Source: Pseudomonas sp. FeN3W (GTDB lineage: Bacteria; Pseudomonadota; Gammaproteobacteria; Pseudomonadales; Pseudomonadaceae). From it: a stretch of 64,000 bases of DNA. The DNA lies in NCBI GenBank assembly GCA_030263805.2, contig CP136010.1, positions 1,069,001-1,133,000 of the forward strand. Direction: 5' to 3'. The first letter of the stretch is position 1, and every line of letters starts with the position of its first letter. Below the pieces are notes generated by a model, which did no database searches, was not told the DNA's origin, and was given only the letters and a program-made list of their open reading frames with translations. Of the stretch, positions 24,639 to 32,569 are shown in pieces. Both the position numbers and the translations under genes were made by a program.

Positions 24639-25484
24639 ATGCCCACTCTCGACTATTCGCCGCTCCCCAAGGCTTTGCAGCCGCTGCTGGTCAGGTTCTA
24701 TCGAGCCCACAACAGCCGTAACCGCATACGTCCCGAGGCCACATGCTGGGTGGCCCGGCGCGGCGCTATCCTCGGTGGGCTCTGCCTGACGCCAGTAGCG
24801 GATGGGCATTTTCTGACCGGCTTGTTGGTGACCCCTTCGCAGCGAAGCCGCGGCATCGGCGCGCAGCTTGTACGCGAAGCGCTGATGTCGAACAGCGGAC
24901 CGGTCTGGCTGTTCTGTAAACCGGAACTTCTGGATTTCTATACGCGACTTGGCTTCGTCATGACGGACCAGCTGCCTGACACCCTGGCCGACCGACTGGC
25001 CCGCTACCGGCGGACCAAGGCACTGATTGCCCTGCTCAATGACCGAAGGATGATGCCCATGCCAGCTGCAACCCTGAACATCGCCATCGCCTGCCTGATC
25101 GACGAACGCGGACGCCTCCTGGTCGTGCGCAAACGCAGCACCCGCTTCTTCATGCTCCCCGGGGGCAAGGCAGAACCGGGCGAAACACCTCTGCAAACCC
25201 TCAAGCGTGAGCTTCATGAAGAACTCGACCTGAGGCTCGAGGATGAAGACCTCGAGTCGTTCGGGCATTTCCGCGCACCGGCTGCCAACGAGCCGGACCA
25301 TCAGGTGGAGGCGGATGTGTTCATCGGACGCCTGCCCCACGCAGTGAAGGTGCAGGCCGAACTGGAAGAACTGGGTTGGCTGGAGATCGCGCCATGCGCG
25401 AGGGAGGATGTGGCGCCGCTGTTGCGCAGGCATATCATGCCTGCGCTATTGATGCGTACGGAGGGGAAGGAACAAGCCGTCTGA
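24639..25484 (+). CDS. GNAT acetyltransferase-Nudix hydrolase fusion
   Basis: A 281-residue two-domain protein. Residues 1-135 carry an acetyl-CoA binding motif (QRSRGIGAQLV, 68-78) and the GNAT tail FYTRLGF (100-106). Residues 145-270 form a Nudix domain with the box from GGKAEPGET through RELHEELDL (175-198). That box matches Gx5Ex7REUxEExGU except that Asp replaces the final Gly. The first half would acetylate an amine, the second hydrolyse a nucleoside diphosphate derivative. Substrates are unknown. Convergent with a small acidic gene 18 bases away. Confidence 0.9.
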   Translation: MPTLDYSPLPKALQPLLVRFYRAHNSRNRIRPEATCWVARRGAILGGLCLTPVADGHFLTGLLVTPSQRSRGIGAQLVREALMSNSGPVWLFCKPELLDFYTRLGFVMTDQLPDTLADRLARYRRTKALIALLNDRRMMPMPAATLNIAIACLIDERGRLLVVRKRSTRFFMLPGGKAEPGETPLQTLKRELHEELDLRLEDEDLESFGHFRAPAANEPDHQVEADVFIGRLPHAVKVQAELEELGWLEIAPCAREDVAPLLRRHIMPALLMRTEGKEQAV

Positions 25485-25502
25485 GCGTGCGCCTCCGGTT
25501 GA

Positions 25503-25640
25503 TCAGGGCGAGATCGGATCGCTGGCTGGAAAGGTTTCTTCTATAGCCTCATCGAGCTGATCTTCGTCAGCCTCATCCGGCCGACGGGTCACGTCGTCCT
25601 GCTCTTTGGTGGGCTGGTCGTTGTGCTGGTCGCCGTTCAT
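25503..25640 (-). CDS. Small acidic protein with C-terminal ETFPASDP motif
   Basis: A 45-residue, strongly acidic, Asp/Glu/Gln-rich protein ending EAIEETFPASDPISP. The ETFPASDP end recurs in small acidic proteins across proteobacteria, which argues that the short frame is real. ATG at 25640 follows GGAG 6 bases upstream; a longer start at 25688 is possible. Function unknown. The rsmZ RNA ends 75 bases upstream on the same strand. Confidence 0.65.
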   Translation of the reverse strand: MNGDQHNDQPTKEQDDVTRRPDEADEDQLDEAIEETFPASDPISP

Positions 25641-25715
25641 GTGGTTCTCCGCTGATGGACTGTTCCCATTAGGCCGTGCCCCGGCCACTCGGTTCAGCGG
25701 GAGTTTCTTGCAGGC

Positions 25716-25848
25716 AAAAAAAGGGGCGGGTTTGACCCCGCCCGCCTCCTTCCTTGTTCCCTGTATCCCTTCTCATCTTCCTGGATGACACCGCTTCCTG
25801 CGGCGGTCCTTGACCTTCATCCTGAAGGCCGCGCTAATCCCTGAGCAC
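25716..25848 (-). ncRNA. rsmZ: RsmZ-type small RNA that binds RsmA/CsrA
   Basis: On the minus strand this stretch has nine GGA triplets. Three are displayed in hairpin loops: CCTTC-AGGAT-GAAGG (25814-25828), CCGC-AGGAA-GCGG (25791-25803) and CATC-CAGGAA-GATG (25774-25787). It ends in a GC-rich hairpin (25724-25743) followed by seven U. This is the architecture of RsmY/RsmZ RNAs that sequester RsmA, and rsmZ is known to lie next to rpoS in Pseudomonas. A -10-like TAATAT lies at 25856-25861 on the minus strand, placing the 5' end near 25848. The GacA-type box at 26022-26039 is about 180 bases upstream, as expected for rsmZ. Confidence 0.88.
25724..25743 (-). terminator. Rho-independent terminator of rsmZ
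   Basis: GGGCGGG and CCCGCCC (7-bp stem, 6-base loop) are followed by T7 on the minus strand (25716-25722). It is the 3' end of the RNA and may also stop rpoS read-through. Confidence 0.88.
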
Positions 25849-26182
25849 GGGTGCGATATTAATGATCGGCGTGACGACAACAAGCTGTGGCATCCGGCCG
25901 CAGCACTGCCTGGCCCATCCAGAGCATCTAATAAGTTCTATAAAAATCAGTAACTTGCGTAGTGATGCTGGCATAAATCGCCGGTCACCGTAGCTGTTTC
26001 GTGGGGTTTGCTTACAACGCTTGTAAGCAAATGCGTACACGGGGAGAGGACAACCAGGAAAATCGACCGCGGCGGATTAAGCCAAGGGATCGACCCAAGG
26101 CAGCGTGTGTAAGGGGTCAGGAAGAGTGCAGCAGCGGCGGGATTGTCGTCGGGCCCGGCAACCAGACCCGACGACATTGATG
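25849..26182 (-). promoter_or_regulatory. rsmZ promoter region and rpoS 3' flank
   Basis: A 334-base gap with no supported gene. It contains the rsmZ -10-like TAATAT (25856-25861), an AT-rich segment near 25925-25955, an inside-out palindrome GCTTACA-ACGCT-TGTAAGC at 26010-26028, and the GacA-type box. Confidence 0.7.
26022..26039 (-). promoter_or_regulatory. GacA upstream activating sequence of rsmZ
   Basis: On the minus strand TGTACG-CATTTG-CTTACA matches the GacA box TGTAAG-N6-CTTACA at 11 of 12 positions, about 180 bases before the predicted rsmZ 5' end. GacS/GacA would therefore activate the RNA. Confidence 0.8.
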
Positions 26183-27178
26183 TCACTGGAACAGCGCGTC
26201 GCTCGACAGGCCGTTACGCTCGAGAATCTCGCGCAGACGGCGCAGCGCCTCCACCTGGATCTGGCGAACACGCTCGCGGGTGAGGCCGATCTCCTGCCCC
26301 ACCTCCTCCAGCGTCGAGGCTTCATGGCCGCGCAGGCCAAAACGACGGATAACCACCTCCCGCTGCTTTTCGGACAGATCAGACAGCCATTGGTCGATGC
26401 TGTTGGACAGATCGTCATCCAGCAGGAGCTCGCAAGGATCGGTCGGGCGATCGTCGGTCAGTGTATCGAGCAGCGTCTTGTCCGTGTCCGGGCCAAGCGA
26501 CACATCCACCGAAGTGACGCGTTCGTTGAGCCCGAGCATGCGCTTGACCTCACCGACCGGCTTCTCCAGCAGGTTGGCGATCTCTTCAGGGCTGGGTTCG
26601 TGGTCGAGCTTCTGGGTCAGCTCGCGAGCGGCCCGGAGGTAGACGTTCAATTCCTTGACCACATGAATCGGCAGGCGAATCGTGCGGGTCTGATTCATGA
26701 TCGCCCGCTCGATCGTCTGTCGAATCCACCAGGTGGCATAGGTGGAAAAGCGGAAGCCGCGCTCGGGGTCGAATTTCTCCACCGCGCGAATCAGACCGAG
26801 ATTGCCCTCCTCGACCAGATCGAGCAGGGAAAGACCGCGATTGACGTAGCGTCGGGCAATCTTCACCACCAGGCGAAGGTTGCTTTCGATCATGCGCTTG
26901 CGCCCCGCCGGATCGCCTTTCTGCGCCAAACGCGCGAAATGCACTTCTTCTTCGGGGGTCAGGAGGGGGGAGAAACCGATTTCGTTGAGATACAACTGGG
27001 TTGCATCTAGCGCCCGGTTGTAGTCGATGAACTTGTGCTGTTTGCTGGATGTGGCCTTGGGTCTGCCTGCACTGGCAGCCTTGGTCACTTTGTCTTTCTG
27101 GTCGAAGTGGATCGGCGTTTCCATGAGCAGAACCGCATCGTCGACGTCAAACTCCAGCGCGTGGTCTTTAAGTGCCAT
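26183..27178 (-). CDS. rpoS: RNA polymerase sigma factor RpoS (sigma-38)
   Basis: Stationary-phase and general stress sigma factor. The 331-residue protein carries region 1.2/2 (DATQLYLNEIGFSPLLTPEEE, then DLVEEGNLGLIRAVEKFDPERGFRFSTYATWWIRQTIE as the DNA-melting part). Region 3 is LRAARELTQKLDHEPSPEEIA, and region 4 ends in the TLEEVGQEIGLTRERVRQIQ helix-turn-helix. ATG at 27178 (MALKDHALEF) matches the family start; the frame open to 27250 is not used. Downstream of nlpD by 100 bases, as usual; in relatives the main rpoS promoter lies inside nlpD. Confidence 0.97.
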   Translation of the reverse strand: MALKDHALEFDVDDAVLLMETPIHFDQKDKVTKAASAGRPKATSSKQHKFIDYNRALDATQLYLNEIGFSPLLTPEEEVHFARLAQKGDPAGRKRMIESNLRLVVKIARRYVNRGLSLLDLVEEGNLGLIRAVEKFDPERGFRFSTYATWWIRQTIERAIMNQTRTIRLPIHVVKELNVYLRAARELTQKLDHEPSPEEIANLLEKPVGEVKRMLGLNERVTSVDVSLGPDTDKTLLDTLTDDRPTDPCELLLDDDLSNSIDQWLSDLSEKQREVVIRRFGLRGHEASTLEEVGQEIGLTRERVRQIQVEALRRLREILERNGLSSDALFQ

Positions 27179-27278
27179 TTTATTCTTGTCCTGTTCCGAG
27201 TTCGACAACAGGCCCAAGCGGCGCGGGTCCCTGGCTACGCTCAAGCCCAACCTAGTGCTGGAACAGGCAGGCGACAGG

Positions 27279-28130
27279 TCAACGTCTTGGCAGGTATTGC
27301 AGCGGGTCTACGGGTTTGCCCTGGCGACGAATCTCGAAATGCAGCTTCACCCGGTCGGTACCCGTCGATCCCATCTCGGCGATACTTTGCCCAGCCTTGA
27401 CTTGTTGACCCTCCCGCACCAGCAGCCTGCGGTTGTGTCCGTAGGCGCTTACATAGGTATCGCTGTGCTTGATGATCACAAGTTCGCCGTAACCCCGTAA
27501 TCCACTGCCGGCGTACACAACAGTCCCATCAGAAGCAGCCAGGACAGGCTGTCCCAAATCCCCAGCGATATCAATTCCTTTATTCAAACTACCGTTTGAG
27601 GAAAAACGACCGATGATCGTGCCGTTCGCTGGCCATGCCCAACCGCTTGCAGAGCGGGTCACAGGTGTGACCGGAGTGCGCGCCGGCTGGCTAACCGCAG
27701 GCTTAGGCTGTGTGGTGATCGCCGGCTGGCGCGGCACCGGATTGGCGACCACGACCGGGGTGGATGGGGCGGGACTGGAAGAAGGCTTAGGCACCGGCTG
27801 CGGTGTAGCAGCCGCCGTTCGGGTGGCGCCGCCGCTGAAGCGAATCCGCTGACCGGGATAGATGACATGCGGCGGCTGAATGCCGTTTACGCGGGCCAGA
27901 TCGCGCCAGTCCCAGCCGAAGCGGAAAGCGATGGACCACAACGTGTCGCCGCGGCGCACGATGTACTGCCCGCTGGTGACACGATCACGCTGGTTGCGAT
28001 CGACGACCTGCACACCACCGCCCGGAGGCGAGGATGCGCAACCGACCAGCGTGCCGGCGATCACCAGCACGCCGACCATCGAGCGGACCAAAGGGTCGCG
28101 AATCCACCGCCGTACTGCTGTGAGCCTCAA
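27279..28130 (-). CDS. nlpD: NlpD-type lipoprotein, LysM and M23 domains
   Basis: Outer-membrane lipoprotein of 283 residues: signal peptide with lipobox LVGC (lipidated Cys31), LysM domain at about 53-97 (YIVRRGDTLWSIAFRFGWDW), a Pro/Thr/Ala-rich linker to about 165 and a C-terminal M23 peptidase fold. The zinc-site residues look degenerate: NKGIDIA has Asn where an active enzyme has His, and KLHFEIR lacks the first His of HxH. This fits NlpD as a non-enzymatic activator of a cell-wall amidase during division. Lies between DUF368 and rpoS. Confidence 0.95.
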   Translation of the reverse strand: MRLTAVRRWIRDPLVRSMVGVLVIAGTLVGCASSPPGGGVQVVDRNQRDRVTSGQYIVRRGDTLWSIAFRFGWDWRDLARVNGIQPPHVIYPGQRIRFSGGATRTAAATPQPVPKPSSSPAPSTPVVVANPVPRQPAITTQPKPAVSQPARTPVTPVTRSASGWAWPANGTIIGRFSSNGSLNKGIDIAGDLGQPVLAASDGTVVYAGSGLRGYGELVIIKHSDTYVSAYGHNRRLLVREGQQVKAGQSIAEMGSTGTDRVKLHFEIRRQGKPVDPLQYLPRR

Positions 28131-28158
28131 TGCCCGCTCCCTTTCATAGACACGTGCG

Positions 28159-29094
28159 TCAAACGCCTTCCGTCATCGGCTGGCGTCGCCCGGCGAACCA
28201 CTCGAGACCCAGCACCAGGACGATGCCGCCCACGGCCAGCAGTATGGCCAGCAGCAACTGTGGGTCCTGGCCAGTCAGATCGCCATAGGCGCCGGGCAGC
28301 AGATTCTGCTGCAGGACCGGAACGTTCTCGCCGCTGGAGTTGGTACGCCAGGTCAGCGTTTCCTTCCACGGCCAGACCTTGTTCAGCGAGCCGAGCATCA
28401 ATCCGGTCAGAAACGCCAGGGTCAGGTCGCGCCAGCGCTTGAGCAGCCAGCTGAGGAACTTGGCAAAGCTGAGCAGACCCACCAGGCAACCGGCAGCGAA
28501 GATCGCCATCACGCCGATATCGAAGTTCTTTACCGCACCCAGCACCACCGGATACAGCCCCAGCAAGACGAGGATGAAGCTGCCGGAGATCCCCGGAAGG
28601 ATCATGGCGCAGATGGCGATGGCACCGGCGAAGAACAGGCTCAGGCCGTCACTGCCCCATTGCACCGGGGCCGCCACCGTTATCCAGTAGGCGAAACCGA
28701 TACCCAGGCAGAAACTCACCAGCCGCGACAGGTTGCGCCGCTGGATCTCCTTGCCCACCAGATGCACGGAAACCAGGATCAGGCCGAAGAAGAAGGACCA
28801 GACGGGAATCGGATGCTCTTCCAGCAGGAAGGTAATCAGCCTGGCCAGGCTGAGGATGCTGGTCAGGATGCCGGCAAACAGCACCACCAGAAAACTGCCG
28901 TTGGCGGTCTTCCACGTCTCGGCGACGCGCCCCCGCAGCAACGGGCGGATGGCATAGGGCACCGCACTGATCGAACGCAGTAGCTCGTCGTAGATGCCGG
29001 TGATGAAAGCCACCGTACCGCCCGAGACACCGGGCACCACATCCGCTGCGCCCATGGCCATGCCCTTGGCGTACAACAATAAAGCGTCTTTCAT
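28159..29094 (-). CDS. DUF368 membrane protein (PopT-type undecaprenyl-phosphate translocase)
   Basis: A 311-residue inner-membrane protein with about eight helices. The DUF368 signature is at the N-terminus (KGMAMGAADVVPGVSGGTVA, residues 9-28) and repeats in the centre (AICAMILPGISGSFILVLLG), pointing to two inverted halves. Members of this family were shown to return undecaprenyl phosphate to the cytoplasmic face of the membrane. That function is inferred here. It lies between pcm and nlpD, with short gaps of 19 and 28 bases, so it is part of the surE-pcm operon. Confidence 0.9.
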   Translation of the reverse strand: MKDALLLYAKGMAMGAADVVPGVSGGTVAFITGIYDELLRSISAVPYAIRPLLRGRVAETWKTANGSFLVVLFAGILTSILSLARLITFLLEEHPIPVWSFFFGLILVSVHLVGKEIQRRNLSRLVSFCLGIGFAYWITVAAPVQWGSDGLSLFFAGAIAICAMILPGISGSFILVLLGLYPVVLGAVKNFDIGVMAIFAAGCLVGLLSFAKFLSWLLKRWRDLTLAFLTGLMLGSLNKVWPWKETLTWRTNSSGENVPVLQQNLLPGAYGDLTGQDPQLLLAILLAVGGIVLVLGLEWFAGRRQPMTEGV

Positions 29095-29113
29095 GCTTTC
29101 TTCCGCTGAATGA

Positions 29114-29791
29114 TCAAATCACGGGGCCATTGAGCAGCGGCACGAAACGTACGGTATCCAGAAGATGACGCGAAAAGCCGTTCTCCTCTCGAATGATCAG
29201 CATGAGTTGCTGGACCTCGCCGGCCCCTACCGGGATCACCAGACGCCCACCGGGCGCCAACTGATCGAGCAGGGCCTGCGGCACATCGGCTGCCGCTGCG
29301 GTGACGATGATCCCGTTGTAAGGCGCCAATGCTGGCCAGCCTTCCCAACCATCGCCCCAGCGAAAGACCACATTGCGCAGCTTGAGTTCGGCGAGGCGCT
29401 CCTTGGCTCGGTCCTGCAGCGCCTGAATGCGCTCGACCGAGAAGACCCGCTCGACCAGCTGCGCCAGCACGGCGGTCTGGTAGCCGGAGCCGGTCCCGAT
29501 TTCGAGAACCTTGTCCAGCGGCCCGTCGGCCAGTAGCAGCTCGCTCATGCGTGCAACCATGAACGGCTGGGAAATGGTCTGGTTGTGTCCGATCGGCAGC
29601 GCCGTATCTTCATAGGCACGGTGCGCCAGGGCTTCGTCTACGAACAGATGACGTGGCGTGCGGCGGATGACTTCGAGCACCTGGGCGCTGGAAAGACCTT
29701 CCTCGTACAGGCGCTGGATGAGGCGATCACGGGTGCGTTGGGAGGTCATTCCCGACCCATGCAGCAGGCTGTCTTGTTCGCGATGTCTCAC
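29114..29791 (-). CDS. pcm: Protein-L-isoaspartate O-methyltransferase
   Basis: Methylates isoaspartyl residues in damaged proteins with S-adenosylmethionine. The SAM site is VLEIGTGSGYQTAVLA, preceded by the conserved ALPIGHNQTISQPFMVARM and followed by PALAPYNGIIVTAAA. The start used is the GTG at 29791, which overlaps the surE stop by 4 bases and has GGAG upstream. The ATG at 29749 (MTSQRTRDR) gives the 211-residue form usual for Pseudomonas and is a real alternative. Confidence 0.94.
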   Translation of the reverse strand: MRHREQDSLLHGSGMTSQRTRDRLIQRLYEEGLSSAQVLEVIRRTPRHLFVDEALAHRAYEDTALPIGHNQTISQPFMVARMSELLLADGPLDKVLEIGTGSGYQTAVLAQLVERVFSVERIQALQDRAKERLAELKLRNVVFRWGDGWEGWPALAPYNGIIVTAAAADVPQALLDQLAPGGRLVIPVGAGEVQQLMLIIREENGFSRHLLDTVRFVPLLNGPVI

Positions 29792-30537
29792 AGCACGTTC
29801 TCCAGCCAGCTCTCGAGACCGTTGAAGGCCTCATGAAAAGTTCGATCCAGCTGCAGCGGGGTAATCGATACGTAACCCTGCATCACCGCATGAAAATCGG
29901 TACCCGGTCCGCCATCCTCGACGTCCCCGGCCACGGATATCCAGTAGCCCTCCTTGCCCCGAGGGTTGGCCTGCTTGACCGGCGGCTTGGCACGGCTGCG
30001 ATGCCCCAGACGAGTGAGCTGGATACCACGAATGTGATCAAGCGGCAGGTTCGGCACGTTGACGCTGAGCACCGTGCGCGGCGGCACTTCGAGCTGGTCG
30101 TGCTTCTCCACCAGCAGGCGCGCGATATGCGCAGCGGTCGGCAGGTTTTCCGTGGAGCGAGAGACCAGCGAGAAGGCAAAGGCCGGGCGGCCGGTGAAGC
30201 GGCCTTCGATGGCCGCGGCAACCGTGCCGGAATAGAGCACATCGTCGCCCAGATTGGCGCCGAGGTTGATGCCCGAAACCACCATGTCCGGTGTTTCTTC
30301 GAGCAGCCCGTTCAGGCCCAGATGCACGCAATCGGTGGGCGAGCCGTTCAGCCCGATGAAGCCGTTCGGCATGCTGACAGGATGAAGCGGGCGGTCCAGG
30401 GTAAGGGCGCTGCTGGCGCCGCTCATATCCTGGATCGGGGCTACCACCTTGCACTCGGCATAGTCGGCCAGCGCGTCATAAAGCGCGGCGAGCCCGGGTG
30501 CATACACCCCGTCGTCGTTGGCGATCAGAATACGCAT
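29788..30537 (-). CDS. surE: 5'/3'-nucleotidase SurE
   Basis: A 249-residue metal-dependent nucleotidase with the acid cluster ANDDG at residues 6-10 and the conserved SSALTLDRPL and NGSPTDCVHLGLNGLL segments. The dimer-swap tail is of normal length. Overlaps truD by one base and pcm by four, so translation is coupled across all three. Confidence 0.96.
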   Translation of the reverse strand: MRILIANDDGVYAPGLAALYDALADYAECKVVAPIQDMSGASSALTLDRPLHPVSMPNGFIGLNGSPTDCVHLGLNGLLEETPDMVVSGINLGANLGDDVLYSGTVAAAIEGRFTGRPAFAFSLVSRSTENLPTAAHIARLLVEKHDQLEVPPRTVLSVNVPNLPLDHIRGIQLTRLGHRSRAKPPVKQANPRGKEGYWISVAGDVEDGGPGTDFHAVMQGYVSITPLQLDRTFHEAFNGLESWLENVL

Positions 30538-31577
30538 CAGATGTCCGTCTGCCCTGCCAGGCTGACCAGCTCACGCACCACGGCGGTGGCGAAGCATCCG
30601 GTCGGCAGGACGAATTCCAGTTGCAGAATGTCAGGCTCGGGATAATGCCACGACAAACCGCCGATGGGGAGGCGAAGAATGCGCCGTTCGTGCTTCATTC
30701 CTGCCTGCGCCAACCAATTGACGACCGCAAGTTCAGTTTCGGCGACAGCGTTTTCCAGTGCCTGAATTTCGTCACCTGCTGGAGAGCCTTCCATGCCCCA
30801 TAAAGGGCCGGTCGGATGTAGATCCAGAATCGTCAGGCGCGGGTCGCCGCACTCCTCCGGCCCGGCCGGGAAAAAGCTGCGACTGTCGGTGAATGCCAGG
30901 AGATCGCCTACCCGTGCCTGATCCCAGCTGCCATCCCCAACCCGTTCGGCGAGCACACGGTTGAACAGGTAACTGCGACCAGCCGAAAGCAGCCGCGAAC
31001 GCATGTTGCGCTGCTCCGGAAGCTCACCTTTCGCCGCGAAGTGCCGAGCACCGTGCAGGTTGCTGCCCTCATAGCCGAAACGCTGCAGGCCGAAGTAATT
31101 CGGCACGCCGGAGGCCTTGATCCGCTCCAGCCGCTCATCCAGCGCGGCATGTTCACCGCGCAGCTCCGTCAAGCGTAGGCGGAAGCCATTGGCCGAGTGC
31201 GCGCCGCGCTGCAGCTTACGCTGATGCCGGGTGCGCTTGAGGATCGCCAGGCCGTCGCTCTCGGCAGCGGCAAGATCCGGATCGCTCTTGCCCGGCAGAT
31301 GCAGGCTGAACCACTGGCGAGTCAATGCCTGGCGGTCCTTGAGCCCGGCGTAGCTGATCATCTTCAGCGGCACGCCAGCGGCGCGGGCGATGCGTTTGGC
31401 GGCTTCCTCGGTGTTCAGATTGCGCTTTTCCACCCATAACCAGAGGTGCTCGCCTTCGCCGGACAGCGGGATATCGAGCACTTCATCGACCTGAAAATCC
31501 TCGGCAATCGCTTTCAGCACGGCACTGCCACAGGGCTCGCCATGGGCGCGCGGCCCAAGCAGCTGATCTTCGGTCAT
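30537..31577 (-). CDS. truD: tRNA pseudouridine synthase D
   Basis: Makes pseudouridine at position 13 of tRNA-Glu. The 346-residue protein has the TruD catalytic segment SYAGLKDRQALTRQWFSLHLPG (Asp in KDRQA, about residue 80) and the family insert domain (roughly 155-300). NYFGLQRFGYEGSN is also conserved. Overlaps surE by one base and ispF by four. Confidence 0.96.
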   Translation of the reverse strand: MTEDQLLGPRAHGEPCGSAVLKAIAEDFQVDEVLDIPLSGEGEHLWLWVEKRNLNTEEAAKRIARAAGVPLKMISYAGLKDRQALTRQWFSLHLPGKSDPDLAAAESDGLAILKRTRHQRKLQRGAHSANGFRLRLTELRGEHAALDERLERIKASGVPNYFGLQRFGYEGSNLHGARHFAAKGELPEQRNMRSRLLSAGRSYLFNRVLAERVGDGSWDQARVGDLLAFTDSRSFFPAGPEECGDPRLTILDLHPTGPLWGMEGSPAGDEIQALENAVAETELAVVNWLAQAGMKHERRILRLPIGGLSWHYPEPDILQLEFVLPTGCFATAVVRELVSLAGQTDI

Positions 31578-32047
31578 GCGCGGACCAGCAAGGCAACCGC
31601 GTGAACGGCGATCCCCTCCTCACGCCCGGTGAAACCCAGCTTCTCGGTCGTGGTGGCCTTGACGTTGACCTGGTCCAGCTCGACCTGCAGGTCGGCCGCG
31701 ATCAACGCGCGCATGCTGTCGATGTGCGGTGCCATCTTCGGCGCCTGGGCGATGATGGTGGCGTCGACATTGCCGACGACGTATCCCTTGGCCTGGACCT
31801 GGACGAGCACATGGCGCAGCAGAGCGCGGCTGTCGGCGCCCTTGAATTGCGGGTCGGTGTCCGGGAAGTGCTTGCCGATATCGCCCAGCGCAGCGGCACC
31901 GAGCAACGCGTCACTCAAGGCATGTAGCAGCACGTCACCGTCGGAATGAGCCAACAGCCCGAACCTGTGTGGAATCCGCACGCCGCCAAGCGTGATGTGA
32001 TCGCCCTCGCCGAAGCGGTGCACGTCGTAACCGTGGCCGATACGCAT
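31574..32047 (-). CDS. ispF: 2-C-methyl-D-erythritol 2,4-cyclodiphosphate synthase
   Basis: MEP-pathway enzyme that cyclises CDP-ME-2-phosphate. The 157-residue length is standard. Zinc and substrate motifs are GYDVHRF (residues 6-12), LLAHSDGDVLLHALSDALLGA and the C-terminal ATTTEKLGFTGREEGIA. ATG at 32047 begins MRIGHGYDVH, the family start; the frame open far upstream is ignored. In this window ispF is separated from ispD by about 6.6 kb, whereas in enterobacteria they are adjacent. Confidence 0.96.
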   Translation of the reverse strand: MRIGHGYDVHRFGEGDHITLGGVRIPHRFGLLAHSDGDVLLHALSDALLGAAALGDIGKHFPDTDPQFKGADSRALLRHVLVQVQAKGYVVGNVDATIIAQAPKMAPHIDSMRALIAADLQVELDQVNVKATTTEKLGFTGREEGIAVHAVALLVRA

Positions 32048-32168
32048 AGATGCAAAACCCTGAAAATCTCGAGGCGGCGATTCTACAGGAGCCGGGTGCT
32101 GCTTGAGTGTCCGCGGCACCTCCCGATCATCGACACAGCCAATAACCACCATCAGTCGAATCGATCTC

Positions 32169-32210
32169 ATATCGGAAAACAACGATATATAGTTCGCCTC
32201 ATTCCGATAT
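32169..32210. promoter_or_regulatory. Candidate operator for the ArsR-type regulator
   Basis: A perfect 8-base inverted repeat (ATATCGGA at 32169-32176, TCCGATAT at 32203-32210) flanks an inner TATCG/CGATA pair, all within 60 bases of the ArsR-type start. Placement suggests autoregulation. Confidence 0.45.
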
Positions 32211-32228
32211 ACAGCCCAGAGCCATCCC

Positions 32229-32531
32229 ATGCCGGACGACTTCGACGACATCATCAAGGCCCTCGCCCACCCGCTGCGTCGCGACATCCTGCGCTGGTTG
32301 AAGGAGCCGCAGCGGTATTTCTCCGAGCAGCACCATTCGCTGGAAAACGGCGTCTGTGCCGGGCAGATCGACCAGCGTGCCGGCCTGTCGCAGTCAACCG
32401 TATCGGCCCATCTGGCGACCCTGCAGAAAGCCGGGCTGATCACCAGCCAAAAGGTCGGCCAGTGGCACTTCTTCAAGCGCAACGACGCGATCATCGAGTC
32501 GTTCGTCGAGCGCATCGGCCAGGAACTCTGA
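32229..32531 (+). CDS. ArsR-family winged-helix regulator
   Basis: A 100-residue winged-helix repressor with the recognition helix region AGQIDQRAGLSQSTVSAHLATLQKAGLI (about residues 41-68) and wing KVGQWHFFKRN. Only one Cys is present (residue 40) and no CxC metal-binding pair, so it likely senses something other than metals, such as an electrophile or redox change. It is followed after 38 bases by an Old Yellow Enzyme gene, and a repressor-target pair is the obvious reading. Confidence 0.9.
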   Translation: MPDDFDDIIKALAHPLRRDILRWLKEPQRYFSEQHHSLENGVCAGQIDQRAGLSQSTVSAHLATLQKAGLITSQKVGQWHFFKRNDAIIESFVERIGQEL

Positions 32532-32569
32532 GTCCCTTTTCGCACCACCAGTAAAGGAGCGGTATTGCT

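Noticed and set aside
25716..25848. rsmZ region read only as an rpoS terminator
   Set aside because: A terminator does not explain nine GGA motifs in loops, a separate -10-like sequence and the GacA box.
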